The notes under the pieces were generated by a model. That model worked only from the letters and a program-made list of their open reading frames with translations, did no database searches and had not been told where the DNA came from. Below are positions 17,280 to 25,447 of a stretch of DNA of 37,652 nucleotides, piece after piece. Source of the stretch: an uncultured Bacteroidota bacterium (GTDB lineage Bacteria; Bacteroidota; Bacteroidia; Chitinophagales; Chitinophagaceae); the NCBI GenBank assembly GCA_903929425.1, contig CAIYUO010000097.1, forward strand, positions 1-37,652, written 5' to 3'. Position numbers and translations under genes: made by a program. Each line of letters starts with the position of its first letter. Position 1 is the stretch's first letter.

Positions 17280-18152
17280 ATGAGCGCACATTCTGAATCT
17301 GGAAAATTAAAATCTTTATTTATTAAAAAAGCATCAGCTGCTTTTATTGAAGACGCCCATATTAGTAAGCATTGGGAAGCGTTGAATTATTTAGGTAAAC
17401 CTGATATTACAAAAGCCCTTGAAGAGTATGAAGCGTTTGAACAAATTTTAAAAGACAACGGAGCTGAGGTTTTGTATTTGCCTCAGGATGATACGGTGAA
17501 TATGGATTCCATTTATTGCAGAGATGCAGCGATTGCAACTGATAAGGGAATGATTATTTGTAATATGGGTAAAGAAGGCCGCATTAAAGAACCTGCTGCA
17601 GAGCAACGTGCCTTTGAAGCCAATGGGATTCCAGTATTAGGTGTTATTACTGCTCCTGGAACCGTTGAAGGTGGGGACGTTGCTTGGTTAGATGATAAAA
17701 CTTTAGCGGTGGGTCATACCTATCGCACGAATGAGGAAGGTATCCGCCAACTAACTAATTTATTGGCGCCATTAGGCGTTCATGTGATGTCGGTTCCTAT
17801 GCCACATTATAAAGGGCCGTCGGATGTATTTCATTTAATGTCTGTATTGAGTCCAGTAGATAAAAATTTAGCCGTAGTGTACTCGCCCTTAATTCCGATA
17901 GTATTTAGAAATGAGTTAATAACACGTGGCTATGAATTAGTGGAAGTGCCTGATGAAGAATTTGATAGCATGGGTTGTAATGTTTTGGCATTAGCGCCTC
18001 GCGTTTGCTTAATGGTAAAAGGAAATCCAATTACAAAATCAAGGTTAGAAAAAGCAGGTTGTAAAGTAATCGAATACCAAGGTGCTGAAATAAGTGTTAA
18101 AGGTGGCGGTGGCCCAACTTGCTTAACGAGACCAGTCATGAGAACCTCTTAA
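17280..18152 (+). CDS. Arginine deiminase / dimethylarginine dimethylaminohydrolase superfamily hydrolase
   Basis: 290 aa from the ATG at 17280 (a GTG two codons earlier is possible). The guanidine-modifying-enzyme core is complete: MDSIYCRD (75-82), EGGD (Glu130), DVFHLMS (catalytic His185) and GGGGPTCLTRP with the nucleophile Cys281. The length fits DDAH-type enzymes rather than ~400-aa ArcA. Expected chemistry: Cys-dependent hydrolysis of a guanidinium or ureido group, for example arginine to citrulline plus ammonia or methylarginine to citrulline plus methylamine. No arcB or arcC follows, so a classic energy-yielding pathway is not complete here. Likely an operon with the upstream permease. 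Cytosolic. Confidence 0.88.
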   Translation: MSAHSESGKLKSLFIKKASAAFIEDAHISKHWEALNYLGKPDITKALEEYEAFEQILKDNGAEVLYLPQDDTVNMDSIYCRDAAIATDKGMIICNMGKEGRIKEPAAEQRAFEANGIPVLGVITAPGTVEGGDVAWLDDKTLAVGHTYRTNEEGIRQLTNLLAPLGVHVMSVPMPHYKGPSDVFHLMSVLSPVDKNLAVVYSPLIPIVFRNELITRGYELVEVPDEEFDSMGCNVLALAPRVCLMVKGNPITKSRLEKAGCKVIEYQGAEISVKGGGGPTCLTRPVMRTS

Positions 18153-18205
18153 CCTTTTTTCATCGGTTCCTCTTCGCTAATTTCAGTATTGCCATAAAAA
18201 GCTGA

Positions 18206-19453
18206 TTAAAGTATAGAAATTCGCTTCAAATAATTGTAAACTTTATATTTAATACCTTCTTTAAGCTGTGCGGTATAAATGCCCTCGCTACCTGATGTGA
18301 AATAAGCAGCGATACTTGCTACACCAATATAAATGCCTGCTTGTAATCCAAACATTTCTATTCCTAATACAATGCCCGTGATGGCAGCATGCGTTGCACC
18401 CGCAAATACCCCTACAAATCCCATCCCTGCTAGCAATGCCATGGGCAAAGGAATAAACCAAATAAGAATATTACCTAAAGTCGCGCCTATAAAAAACAAA
18501 GGAGTTACTTCGCCACCCTTAAAACCGGCACTTAAGGTAAAAGTGGTTAGTATTATTTTAATAATAAAATCATAATTACCTGCTGGATATAAAAATGCAT
18601 TCGATATAGTTGGGATACCAAGCCCAATATATTTTTGAGTACCTAATAATAAAATGATAATCATTAAAATGAATCCACCTATCAAGGATCTTACTATTTC
18701 AATTTTAATTTTTCCAAATAAGTAAGACCAAAATTTATGCAAACGCGTAAAAAACAAAGCAGTCAATCCAAATAAAATTCCCGCTATAATCGCAAATAAA
18801 ATTGTTTTTACATTAACAGCCGGAATTAATTCAATTACATATATAGTATGATGTACGCCCCAAAATAAACACACATAATGGGCGCCAAAAGCCGCCAAAA
18901 AATTAGGTAAAACATCGGTCCATTTACAATTTTTAAATATCATTAATTCAAGTGCAAATACAGCACCCGCAAAAGGAGTGCCAAATACTGCACTAAATCC
19001 AGCACTTACTCCCATGATTAATAGGGTGCCTCTTTCGGACTCATTTAATTTAAACCTATTTGTAAGTTGATCGACTATAGCGCCTCCCATTTGAACAGCT
19101 GTTCCCTCACGACCAGCTGATCCTCCAACTAAATGGGTTAAGAGTGTTGTAATAAATACGAGGGGGGCCATTACAAAAGGGATGATTTCTTTTTGTGCAC
19201 TCCTATGTTGTTCAATAATTAAATTATTTCCTTTTTTTACTGTGCCACCATATTTAAAATATAACCAACCAATTAAAAGGCCCATTATGGGTATACAAAA
19301 AATTAACCAGTTGTGACTTTCTCTGTAGGTGGTTACCGCGTCAAGACAAATTAAAAATACAGCAGTAGCGGTACCAACTAAAAAACCAGTTACAACACTC
19401 AGTATAGTAAATTTTATAAAATAATTAATATAAAAACTTCTCGCCCAATTCAT
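18206..19453 (-). CDS. CLC-family anion/proton antiporter, fluoride-clade-like motifs
   Basis: 415 aa, 10 or more membrane helices, no CBS domains. The gating loop reads GREGT (114-118, gating Glu116) where chloride CLCs have GREGP. The first anion-binding loop reads GNNLI (75-79) where chloride CLCs have GSGIP. GTPFAGAVFALE (158-169) and GFKGGEVTPLFFIGATLG are the other filter loops. Loss of the GSGIP serine and the GREGT form are traits I associate with F-/H+ antiporters (CLC-F), so fluoride export is a reasonable guess; chloride exchange remains possible. I see no crcB-type fluoride riboswitch upstream. The small CBU_0592-type gene ends 21 nt before its start and probably shares its transcript. 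Confidence 0.85.
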   Translation of the reverse strand: MNWARSFYINYFIKFTILSVVTGFLVGTATAVFLICLDAVTTYRESHNWLIFCIPIMGLLIGWLYFKYGGTVKKGNNLIIEQHRSAQKEIIPFVMAPLVFITTLLTHLVGGSAGREGTAVQMGGAIVDQLTNRFKLNESERGTLLIMGVSAGFSAVFGTPFAGAVFALELMIFKNCKWTDVLPNFLAAFGAHYVCLFWGVHHTIYVIELIPAVNVKTILFAIIAGILFGLTALFFTRLHKFWSYLFGKIKIEIVRSLIGGFILMIIILLLGTQKYIGLGIPTISNAFLYPAGNYDFIIKIILTTFTLSAGFKGGEVTPLFFIGATLGNILIWFIPLPMALLAGMGFVGVFAGATHAAITGIVLGIEMFGLQAGIYIGVASIAAYFTSGSEGIYTAQLKEGIKYKVYNYLKRISIL

Positions 19454-19474
19454 TGCTTTGCTGGTTAATTGGAA

Positions 19475-19711
19475 TTACTTTTTGTTTTTTAAAATCATGA
19501 CAATAGCAATAATGACCCATATAGTATTTACTACCATACTGGGGTAGGCATGATGAAAATAGGTATTGATTACAAAAAACAAACCACCTATAATATTTGC
19601 CCAAACATACCATTTATTGTTAGTTTGTAAACGGCCTGAAATGTTAAATGCATAGGAGCCTACAATTAAAACAGAGGCAATCCAGCCTAGTACTTCTACG
19701 GTTATATTCAT
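19475..19711 (-). CDS. CBU_0592-like small membrane protein
   Basis: 78 aa, three predicted membrane helices. LGWIASVLIVGSYAFNISG, WANIIGGLFFVINTYF and PSMVVNTIWVIIAIVMIL follow the layout of the CBU_0592 family, with its conserved Asn in helices 2 and 3 and the aromatic-Pro-Ser before helix 3. Function unknown. It is the first gene of a probable two-gene minus-strand unit with the CLC antiporter, which is the only hint to its role. Divergent from carbonic anhydrase, 58 nt between starts. Confidence 0.78.
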   Translation of the reverse strand: MNITVEVLGWIASVLIVGSYAFNISGRLQTNNKWYVWANIIGGLFFVINTYFHHAYPSMVVNTIWVIIAIVMILKNKK

Positions 19712-19769
19712 TGTTTAAAACTAACTTAATTATCCCTAATTTTACTTTGAAATATATAAAAATCATTAC

Positions 19770-20402
19770 ATGGAAAAATCATATAATAAATTACTAGAAA
19801 ACAATAAAAAATGGGTTGCTGAACAAATTGCAATAGATCCTGATTTTTTTAATAATTTGGCCAATACACAAAATCCTGAATATTTATGGATTGGGTGTTC
19901 GGATAGTCGTGTTCCTGCCAATCAAATTACAGGCACAAAACCAGGTGATGTATTTGTGCATCGAAATATTGCCAATATGGTGGTACATAGTGATATGAAT
20001 ATGTTGAGTGTATTGTCCTATGCCGTAGAAGTTTTAAAAGTGAAGCATGTGATTGTTTGCGGACACTACGGTTGTGGCGGTGTTTTAGCTGCCATGCATA
20101 ATAAACAATTAGGGCTTATTGATAACTGGTTAAGACACTTGAAAGACGTTTATCGCATCAACTATCAAGAGCTTGATGCCATTAAAGACGAAAATAAAAG
20201 AGGCCGCCGATTTGTGGAGCTCAATGTGATTGAACAGGTATTTCATTTAGGAAAAACTAGTATTGTGCAAAACGCTTGGAAGCGTGGACAGGACTTACAC
20301 CTTCATGGTTGGGTATATGATGTAAAAGACGGACTCATTCATGACTTAGGGGTTAATTTCAAAAACACCGATGATTTACATAGTGTATATCACTTGGATT
20401 AG
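19770..20402 (+). CDS. can: Beta-class carbonic anhydrase
   Basis: 210 aa. The zinc ligands are Cys43, His99 and Cys102 (CSDSR 43-47 and CGHYGCGG 97-104), with the Asp45-Arg47 dyad of the active site. [14 protein letters not shown] and NVIEQV are further family segments, and the length matches E. coli Can. Role: interconverts CO2 and bicarbonate in the cytosol. A near-consensus -7 box TTACTTTG (19742-19749) lies 20 nt before the ATG. It is probably monocistronic; more than 200 nt separate it from the next gene. Confidence 0.96.
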   Translation: MEKSYNKLLENNKKWVAEQIAIDPDFFNNLANTQNPEYLWIGCSDSRVPANQITGTKPGDVFVHRNIANMVVHSDMNMLSVLSYAVEVLKVKHVIVCGHYGCGGVLAAMHNKQLGLIDNWLRHLKDVYRINYQELDAIKDENKRGRRFVELNVIEQVFHLGKTSIVQNAWKRGQDLHLHGWVYDVKDGLIHDLGVNFKNTDDLHSVYHLD

Positions 20403-20532
20403 CATTTGCGGACTGGACTAGTATTTTCGAATAAAAAATCACAGAAAGTTTAAATAAGGAAATTTTGTATCTAGCGTAATTATCAAAATTACTGATAATC
20501 ATATAGTTATATAATTCTTAATATTATCTAAA

Positions 20533-20572
20533 GTTAATATTTAGTTCACATTGTGGTAACAATTTGGTAACA
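20533..20572 (+). promoter_or_regulatory. Four 11-bp-phased direct repeats, PhoB/PhoP-box-like operator
   Basis: Half-sites GTTAATA (20533), GTTCACA (20544), GGTAACA (20555) and GGTAACA (20566) start exactly 11 bp apart. The last two 11-mers agree at 9 of 11 positions. The core resembles the TTAACA-type half-site and one-turn spacing used by PhoP/PhoB response regulators. The array ends 10 bp before a promoter-like TAATATTTG (20581-20589), where an activator of this class would contact RNA polymerase. The regulator is inferred. Confidence 0.55.
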
Positions 20573-20610
20573 TTAGAGTCTAATATTTGCGGTACAAACA
20601 AAAATATACC

Positions 20611-23370
20611 GTGAAAAGGATATTCATACTTACCATTTTAATAGCTACCACCATTTTTGCATCTGCTCAAAAAGCAAAAGTTGCAGGTAAAGTTACCAAT
20701 ACAAAAAATGAGTCTTTGATAGGCGTAACTGTTAGCTTGAAAGCTGACAGAAATCAAGTTACAAAAACCGATGTTGAAGGACGTTTTTCATTTACCATTG
20801 ATGTAAATAAAGATTACACGATTAGTGCTTCTTATGTTGGATACAAGGAAAAAACAATTAATATAAAAGCAACTGCTGCTGGTGAAGAAGTGACTGCAGA
20901 TATATTTTTAGAGGAAGGTGGCAAGAAATTAAATGACGTTACTGTATCAGCTACTCGAGGTACTAACAAGGGATCAACAGATAATGCTTTAATTGCATTT
21001 CAACGTAATACTAATACAGTTGCTTCTGTTATTTCTTCAGAGTCAATCAAAAGAAGCCCAGACCGTAATACTGCTGAAATTTTAAAAAGAACACCTGGTG
21101 CTTCCATTCAAGAAGGTAAATTTATTATAGTTAGAGGTTTAGCTGATAGATATAACCAAGCTATGTTGAATGGTATTTTATTAACAAGTACCGAGCCTGA
21201 TCGTAAAACATTCTCATTTGATTTGTTCCCATCTCAAATTATTGATAACATTATCATCAATAAAGCGTTTGTTCCTGAATTACCAGGTGAGTGGGCAGGT
21301 GGTTTGATTCAAGTAAATACAAAAGATATTCCTTCAAAAAACTTTTTTAATGTTCAATTAGGAACAAGTGCAAATAGTTTAATCACTGGGAAAGAATTTT
21401 TAAAAGATAAAGGTGGTAAAACCGATTGGTTAGGAATTGACGATGGTACAAGATCATTACCAAATGGTTATACTACTAAGTCAAATTTTGATACTTCAAG
21501 TATCGCTGCAAAAACTGCATTAGGTAAAACCATGGCAAGTAATTGGTCGCCGTTAACTTCAACAGCTAAGCCTAATGTAAGTGTTCAAATGAATGGTGGA
21601 TTTACGGGTACATTTCTTGGTAAAAAAATTGGTGGATTAATTGGTATAAGCTATGCAAATGCTAATCGTTTTCAAGATAATATCAACAATCAAAATCAGT
21701 TAAGTAATACTGGATTTACTTCATATGTTGAATTAAATGATAAAAAATACATTAATGATATCAACATGGGTGCGATTGCTGGTTTGTCCATCTTTTTGAA
21801 TCCTTTGAATAAAATTAGTATCAAGTCAATTGTGAATGTAAAAACAGCTAATACTTATACACAACGTACAGGTACAGTATATGATAGACAACAGTTAGTA
21901 AAAGGTAATGAGTTTGTTTTTGGTCAAAATACTTTCGTAACCAACCAAATAAATGGTGAACATAGTATTTCACAAAAATTAAAATTCAATTGGTATGGTG
22001 CCTTTAATATTTTAGATAGTTACAGCCCTGACCAAAGAAGAATTTTATACACTAAATCATTGGCTGGCACTGATCCTTATGTATTAAACATTTCAAATAC
22101 ATTATCACAACAGTCAGGTAGCCGTGTATACCAAACCTTATCTGATTATATTTATACAGGTGGCGGTGATTTAACTTTCAAAGTAAATCAACAAAATACG
22201 GTTAAGGCAGGTTATATGGGTCAAGTAAAAGACCGTTTATATGACGCTCAATTATTCGCAATATTTTTACCAAAGGACAATGCTGCTTTAAGATTATTGG
22301 ATGCTTCAAGTGCTTTTGCAGCTGATAATTTTGGAAATGGAACAGATAACAAATTTGCTTTTAACTCTATTCAAAATAGAAATTTTAGATACTTAGCAAA
22401 TACCATTTTAAACGCTGGATATTTACAATTTGACAATAAATTGTCTGATGGATTAAGAGTGGTTTGGGGTTTAAGAGTTGAAAATTTCGACCAATTAGTT
22501 GGTTCTGTTAAAAAGTGGGACCCTCGTCACACTTATTCAAAAGTTACCGATTACTTACCAGGTGTTAATGCTACCATTAAAGTGGGTGATAAATCAAACT
22601 TACGTTTAACAGCTTCTCAAACAGTGATTCGTCCTGAATTAAGAGAGTTATCTGCCTTAAGTATTTATGATTTTGAATTAAATGCTTCTGTATCAGGAAA
22701 CCCTGACTTAAAGCGTACAAAAATCACCAATACTGACCTACGTTATGAATTATATCCATCAGCTGGTGAAACTTTCTCAGTAGGTGTTTTTTATAAGAAT
22801 TTTGAAAATCCAATTGAAAGTGTTTATCAAGAAGGTTCTGGTGGATCAAGTTTATTCTCTTTCCAAAATGCCGCTAAAGCAACTGCATTTGGTGCTGAAT
22901 TTGATGTAAGAAAAAAATTAAATACGCGTTTTACTTTCCAAGCGAATGCCTCTTATATCAATTCTAAAATTGATGATGCTAATATTGGAATAAGTAGAGC
23001 TTTACAAGGTCAATCACCTTATTTGTTAAATGCTGGATTATTATATGATGTAGTTGAAAAAGGATTTAACATGACTGCCTTAATTAACCAAGTAGGAAAA
23101 CGTATTTACTTAGTTGGTGATATTCAAGCAGGTTCTGGTTCACCTGATGTTTATGAAAATCCAAGAGCTTTACTTGACTTTCAAGTAAGTAAGAAATTTT
23201 CAAATAACAAAGCTGAGGTTAAATTGACTATTTCTGATATTTTAAATCAACGTCAAATTTTCTATCAAAACAATACAAGCAATACGGATTATAATAGTTC
23301 AACAGATGGTACACGTTTTTCTAGAAAATTTGGTACTACTTATGGCATAACAATTAATTACTCTTTATAA
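20611..23370 (+). CDS. TonB-dependent outer-membrane receptor with regulatory-like N-terminal domain
   Basis: 919 aa from the GTG at 20611, which gives a clean signal peptide (MKRIFILTIL to FASAQ, 20 aa); the upstream TTG at 20587 would overlap the promoter box. Carboxypeptidase-regulatory-like domain ~23-100; LNDVTVSATR at ~108 as Ton-box-like stretch; plug with EILKRTPGAS, IIVRGLADRYN (172-182) and FDLFPSQIIDNI; barrel ending GITINYSL. It shares the RGxxxRY and DLFPS signatures with the receptor at 30873, so the two are paralogues, and neither is a SusC. Its partner is the lipoprotein gene 38 nt downstream. Phased direct repeats in its promoter suggest control by a PhoB-like regulator. Ligand unknown; a phosphorus compound is my inference from neighbours. 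Confidence 0.93.
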   Translation: MKRIFILTILIATTIFASAQKAKVAGKVTNTKNESLIGVTVSLKADRNQVTKTDVEGRFSFTIDVNKDYTISASYVGYKEKTINIKATAAGEEVTADIFLEEGGKKLNDVTVSATRGTNKGSTDNALIAFQRNTNTVASVISSESIKRSPDRNTAEILKRTPGASIQEGKFIIVRGLADRYNQAMLNGILLTSTEPDRKTFSFDLFPSQIIDNIIINKAFVPELPGEWAGGLIQVNTKDIPSKNFFNVQLGTSANSLITGKEFLKDKGGKTDWLGIDDGTRSLPNGYTTKSNFDTSSIAAKTALGKTMASNWSPLTSTAKPNVSVQMNGGFTGTFLGKKIGGLIGISYANANRFQDNINNQNQLSNTGFTSYVELNDKKYINDINMGAIAGLSIFLNPLNKISIKSIVNVKTANTYTQRTGTVYDRQQLVKGNEFVFGQNTFVTNQINGEHSISQKLKFNWYGAFNILDSYSPDQRRILYTKSLAGTDPYVLNISNTLSQQSGSRVYQTLSDYIYTGGGDLTFKVNQQNTVKAGYMGQVKDRLYDAQLFAIFLPKDNAALRLLDASSAFAADNFGNGTDNKFAFNSIQNRNFRYLANTILNAGYLQFDNKLSDGLRVVWGLRVENFDQLVGSVKKWDPRHTYSKVTDYLPGVNATIKVGDKSNLRLTASQTVIRPELRELSALSIYDFELNASVSGNPDLKRTKITNTDLRYELYPSAGETFSVGVFYKNFENPIESVYQEGSGGSSLFSFQNAAKATAFGAEFDVRKKLNTRFTFQANASYINSKIDDANIGISRALQGQSPYLLNAGLLYDVVEKGFNMTALINQVGKRIYLVGDIQAGSGSPDVYENPRALLDFQVSKKFSNNKAEVKLTISDILNQRQIFYQNNTSNTDYNSSTDGTRFSRKFGTTYGITINYSL

Positions 23371-23408
23371 TAAACTAAATCAAAAACTTTTTTTAAATAC
23401 AAAAAACA

Positions 23409-24959
23409 ATGAAACAATTATTTTATTTATCTCTAGCTTTTTTAGCCATTACTGGTTGTAGAAAGATTGAAACAGACGGCGAAAAAGAAATCTTCGTAGT
23501 AACGAAGGAAGTTGCTCCTGTAGGTGTTGTATCAAATACAATCACTTTATCAGGTAAAATCACTAAAGACACTACATTATTTGCAAAGGATGTAAACTAC
23601 CTTTCTGGTCTTGTATATGTAACCAAAGGTGTTACTGTTACAGTTCAAGAAGGTGCTAAAGTAATGGGTAAGTCTGGTACTGAAGTTGCTGCTTTAGTTA
23701 TTTGCCGTGGTGCAAAATTAGTAGCAAAAGGTACAGCTGATAAGCCTATCGTATTTACTTCAGCTTCAGTAAATCCTGCATCAGGTGACTGGGGTGGTAT
23801 CGTATTATTAGGTTCAGCTACAGTTAACCAATCAACAACTTGGAAAGGTACTTCATACAAAGGATTAACTTCAGTGGAAGGTGGTGTAAACGACGCAACA
23901 GTAGGGTACGGTTTAGCAGGTTCTGGTGATCCAGATTTCCCAACTGCTAATGATGCTGACAACAGTGGTATTTTACAATATGTTAGAATTGAATATGCAG
24001 GTTATGCTTACCAACCAGATAATGAGTTGAATAGTTTAACAATGGCTGGTGTGGGTAATGGTACAACAATTGATCACATTCAAGTTACCTATGCAAAGGA
24101 TGATGCTTATGAGTGGTTTGGTGGTACTGTTAACTGTAAGTACTTAATTGCTTATAAAACTCAGGATGATGACTTTGATACTGACTTTGGTTTCTCTGGT
24201 AATGTTCAATTTGGTATTGCTTTAAGAGATTCTGCAATCGCGGATATCTCTAACTCTGAAGCTTTTGAATCAGATAATGATGGTAATGGTGCTGATTTTT
24301 CTCCAAAAACTACAGCTGTATTTTCAAATATGACTGCAATTGGACCAAGAATTCACCCAACTTATGGTAAAGGAAATAGCTTGTTTTATGCTGGTGCTCA
24401 AATCAGAAGAAACTCTGGTATTTCTATCCAAAATTCAATTATAGCTGGATGGCCTCGTGGTATTACAATTGATGAGTCAAAAGTAACTACGAATGGTTCA
24501 ACTTATAAAAACTTAGTGGATAGTGTTATTGTATTAAAGAATGTAACTTTAGCTGGTAACTTAGCTGACTTAGAGTATGTTGGTAAATCAGGAGCAACTA
24601 CCAATAAAACAACTGCTGATGTATTAGCAATATTCTCTACTGCTTCTTATAATAATACTATTTTAAATTCATCATCAGCTGATGTTTTAAAAATAATCCA
24701 ACCGTTTAATTACACTAATCCTGACTTTACTCCATATGCGAGTGCTGGTCCTTCAGGTAACATTAATGCAGCAACTGTAAATGGTGTTATTATCGGAAGT
24801 TTAGGTTTAGGTACTTCATTAGATTATAAATCAAATGGAAGTTTCACTGATGTTAAATTACAAAATGCTTTCTTTGATAAAACAGCTACCTTCAGAGGAG
24901 CAGTTGCACCATCAGGAACAAATCAAACTTGGTGGAAAGGTTGGACAGTATGGAAATAA
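23409..24959 (+). CDS. Large surface lipoprotein, predicted right-handed beta-helix
   Basis: 516 aa. Lipobox AITGC, Cys17. From ~45 on it consists of repeating strand-turn units: TITLSGKITKDTTL, GVTVTVQEGAKVMG, AALVICRGAKLVAKGTADKP, DWGGIVLLGSATV, as in parallel beta-helices. This family is common next to TonB receptors in Bacteroidota and is often mislabelled in databases. Two acidic clusters (DDDFDTDF, 253-260; ESDNDGNGADF, 287-297) look suited to binding calcium or another metal. It most likely sits on the outer membrane and works with the receptor encoded 38 nt upstream, in the position SusD holds in Sus systems. Enzymatic activity cannot be judged. A strong terminator follows. Confidence 0.8.
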   Translation: MKQLFYLSLAFLAITGCRKIETDGEKEIFVVTKEVAPVGVVSNTITLSGKITKDTTLFAKDVNYLSGLVYVTKGVTVTVQEGAKVMGKSGTEVAALVICRGAKLVAKGTADKPIVFTSASVNPASGDWGGIVLLGSATVNQSTTWKGTSYKGLTSVEGGVNDATVGYGLAGSGDPDFPTANDADNSGILQYVRIEYAGYAYQPDNELNSLTMAGVGNGTTIDHIQVTYAKDDAYEWFGGTVNCKYLIAYKTQDDDFDTDFGFSGNVQFGIALRDSAIADISNSEAFESDNDGNGADFSPKTTAVFSNMTAIGPRIHPTYGKGNSLFYAGAQIRRNSGISIQNSIIAGWPRGITIDESKVTTNGSTYKNLVDSVIVLKNVTLAGNLADLEYVGKSGATTNKTTADVLAIFSTASYNNTILNSSSADVLKIIQPFNYTNPDFTPYASAGPSGNINAATVNGVIIGSLGLGTSLDYKSNGSFTDVKLQNAFFDKTATFRGAVAPSGTNQTWWKGWTVWK

Positions 24960-24994
24960 GCTAGTATTTAAAAAATTGTTAGATTATATATAAT

Positions 24995-25027
24995 AAAAAA
25001 GCGTCTCATCACATTGAGACGCTTTTT
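24995..25027 (+). terminator. Rho-independent terminator after receptor/lipoprotein operon
   Basis: GCGTCTCA (25001-25008) pairs with TGAGACGC (25015-25022) around TCACAT, with six A's before and five T's after. It closes the 20611-24959 operon. Confidence 0.93.
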
Positions 25028-25028
25028 G

Positions 25029-25036
25029 TATTTTTG
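25029..25036 (+). promoter_or_regulatory. Possible -7 box for the CX4CH lipoprotein gene
   Basis: TATTTTTG fits TAnnTTTG and starts 2 nt after the terminator T tract, 24 nt before the ATG at 25060. It has no clear -33 box; a T-rich region makes chance matches likely. Confidence 0.3.
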
Positions 25037-25059
25037 AATAAACTTTAAATCAAGACCTA

Positions 25060-25407
25060 ATGAAAAAAATATATTACCTATTAACCATGCTTACATTTAT
25101 TTTGTGCTTTGTAATAATATCATGTTCAAAAACTGATAGTAATACTACAGCCGCAAATACAACATGTGATGCAAATACAAGTTACGCTAGTACCATTACA
25201 CCATTATTCAAATCAACATGTAATTTAAGTGGATGTCATGATGGATTGAATGCGGCTGCATTAAATAATTATCAAGTGGTACATGATAATGCTGCTCAAA
25301 TCAGAGCTTCTGTATCATCTGGCAGAATGCCTAAAGGATCAACTTTAACCAGTACTCAAAAAAGTGCTATTTATTGTTGGATTGACAATGGCGCAAAAAA
25401 CAATTAA
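25060..25407 (+). CDS. Small lipoprotein with CX4CH haem-binding-like motif
   Basis: 115 aa. Lipoprotein signal ending VIISC (Cys22), Ser/Thr/Ala-rich linker, then a compact domain: Cys36, TITPLFKSTC, CNLSGCH (54-60, a CX4CH spacing), GRMPKG (Met90) and YCWIDNGA (Cys106). Similar short Bacteroidota lipoproteins are annotated as c-type cytochrome-domain proteins; Met90 could be the distal haem ligand and Cys36/Cys106 a disulfide. CX4CH haem sites are known in some multihaem cytochromes, but haem attachment here is unproven. It lies between two terminator/convergent boundaries with its own possible promoter. A role in periplasmic electron transfer is inference. Confidence 0.7.
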   Translation: MKKIYYLLTMLTFILCFVIISCSKTDSNTTAANTTCDANTSYASTITPLFKSTCNLSGCHDGLNAAALNNYQVVHDNAAQIRASVSSGRMPKGSTLTSTQKSAIYCWIDNGAKNN

Positions 25408-25447
25408 AACAATCGTATACGCTTGTAAAAACTAAATAAGTTTTTAA

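Noticed and set aside
15916..18152. Complete arginine deiminase (arcABCD) pathway
   Set aside because: No ornithine carbamoyltransferase or carbamate kinase gene is present and the hydrolase is DDAH-sized rather than ArcA-sized.
19712..19769. Fluoride (crcB-type) riboswitch upstream of the CBU_0592/CLC unit
   Set aside because: The 58-nt region lacks the conserved GATGG-type core and is too short for the aptamer.
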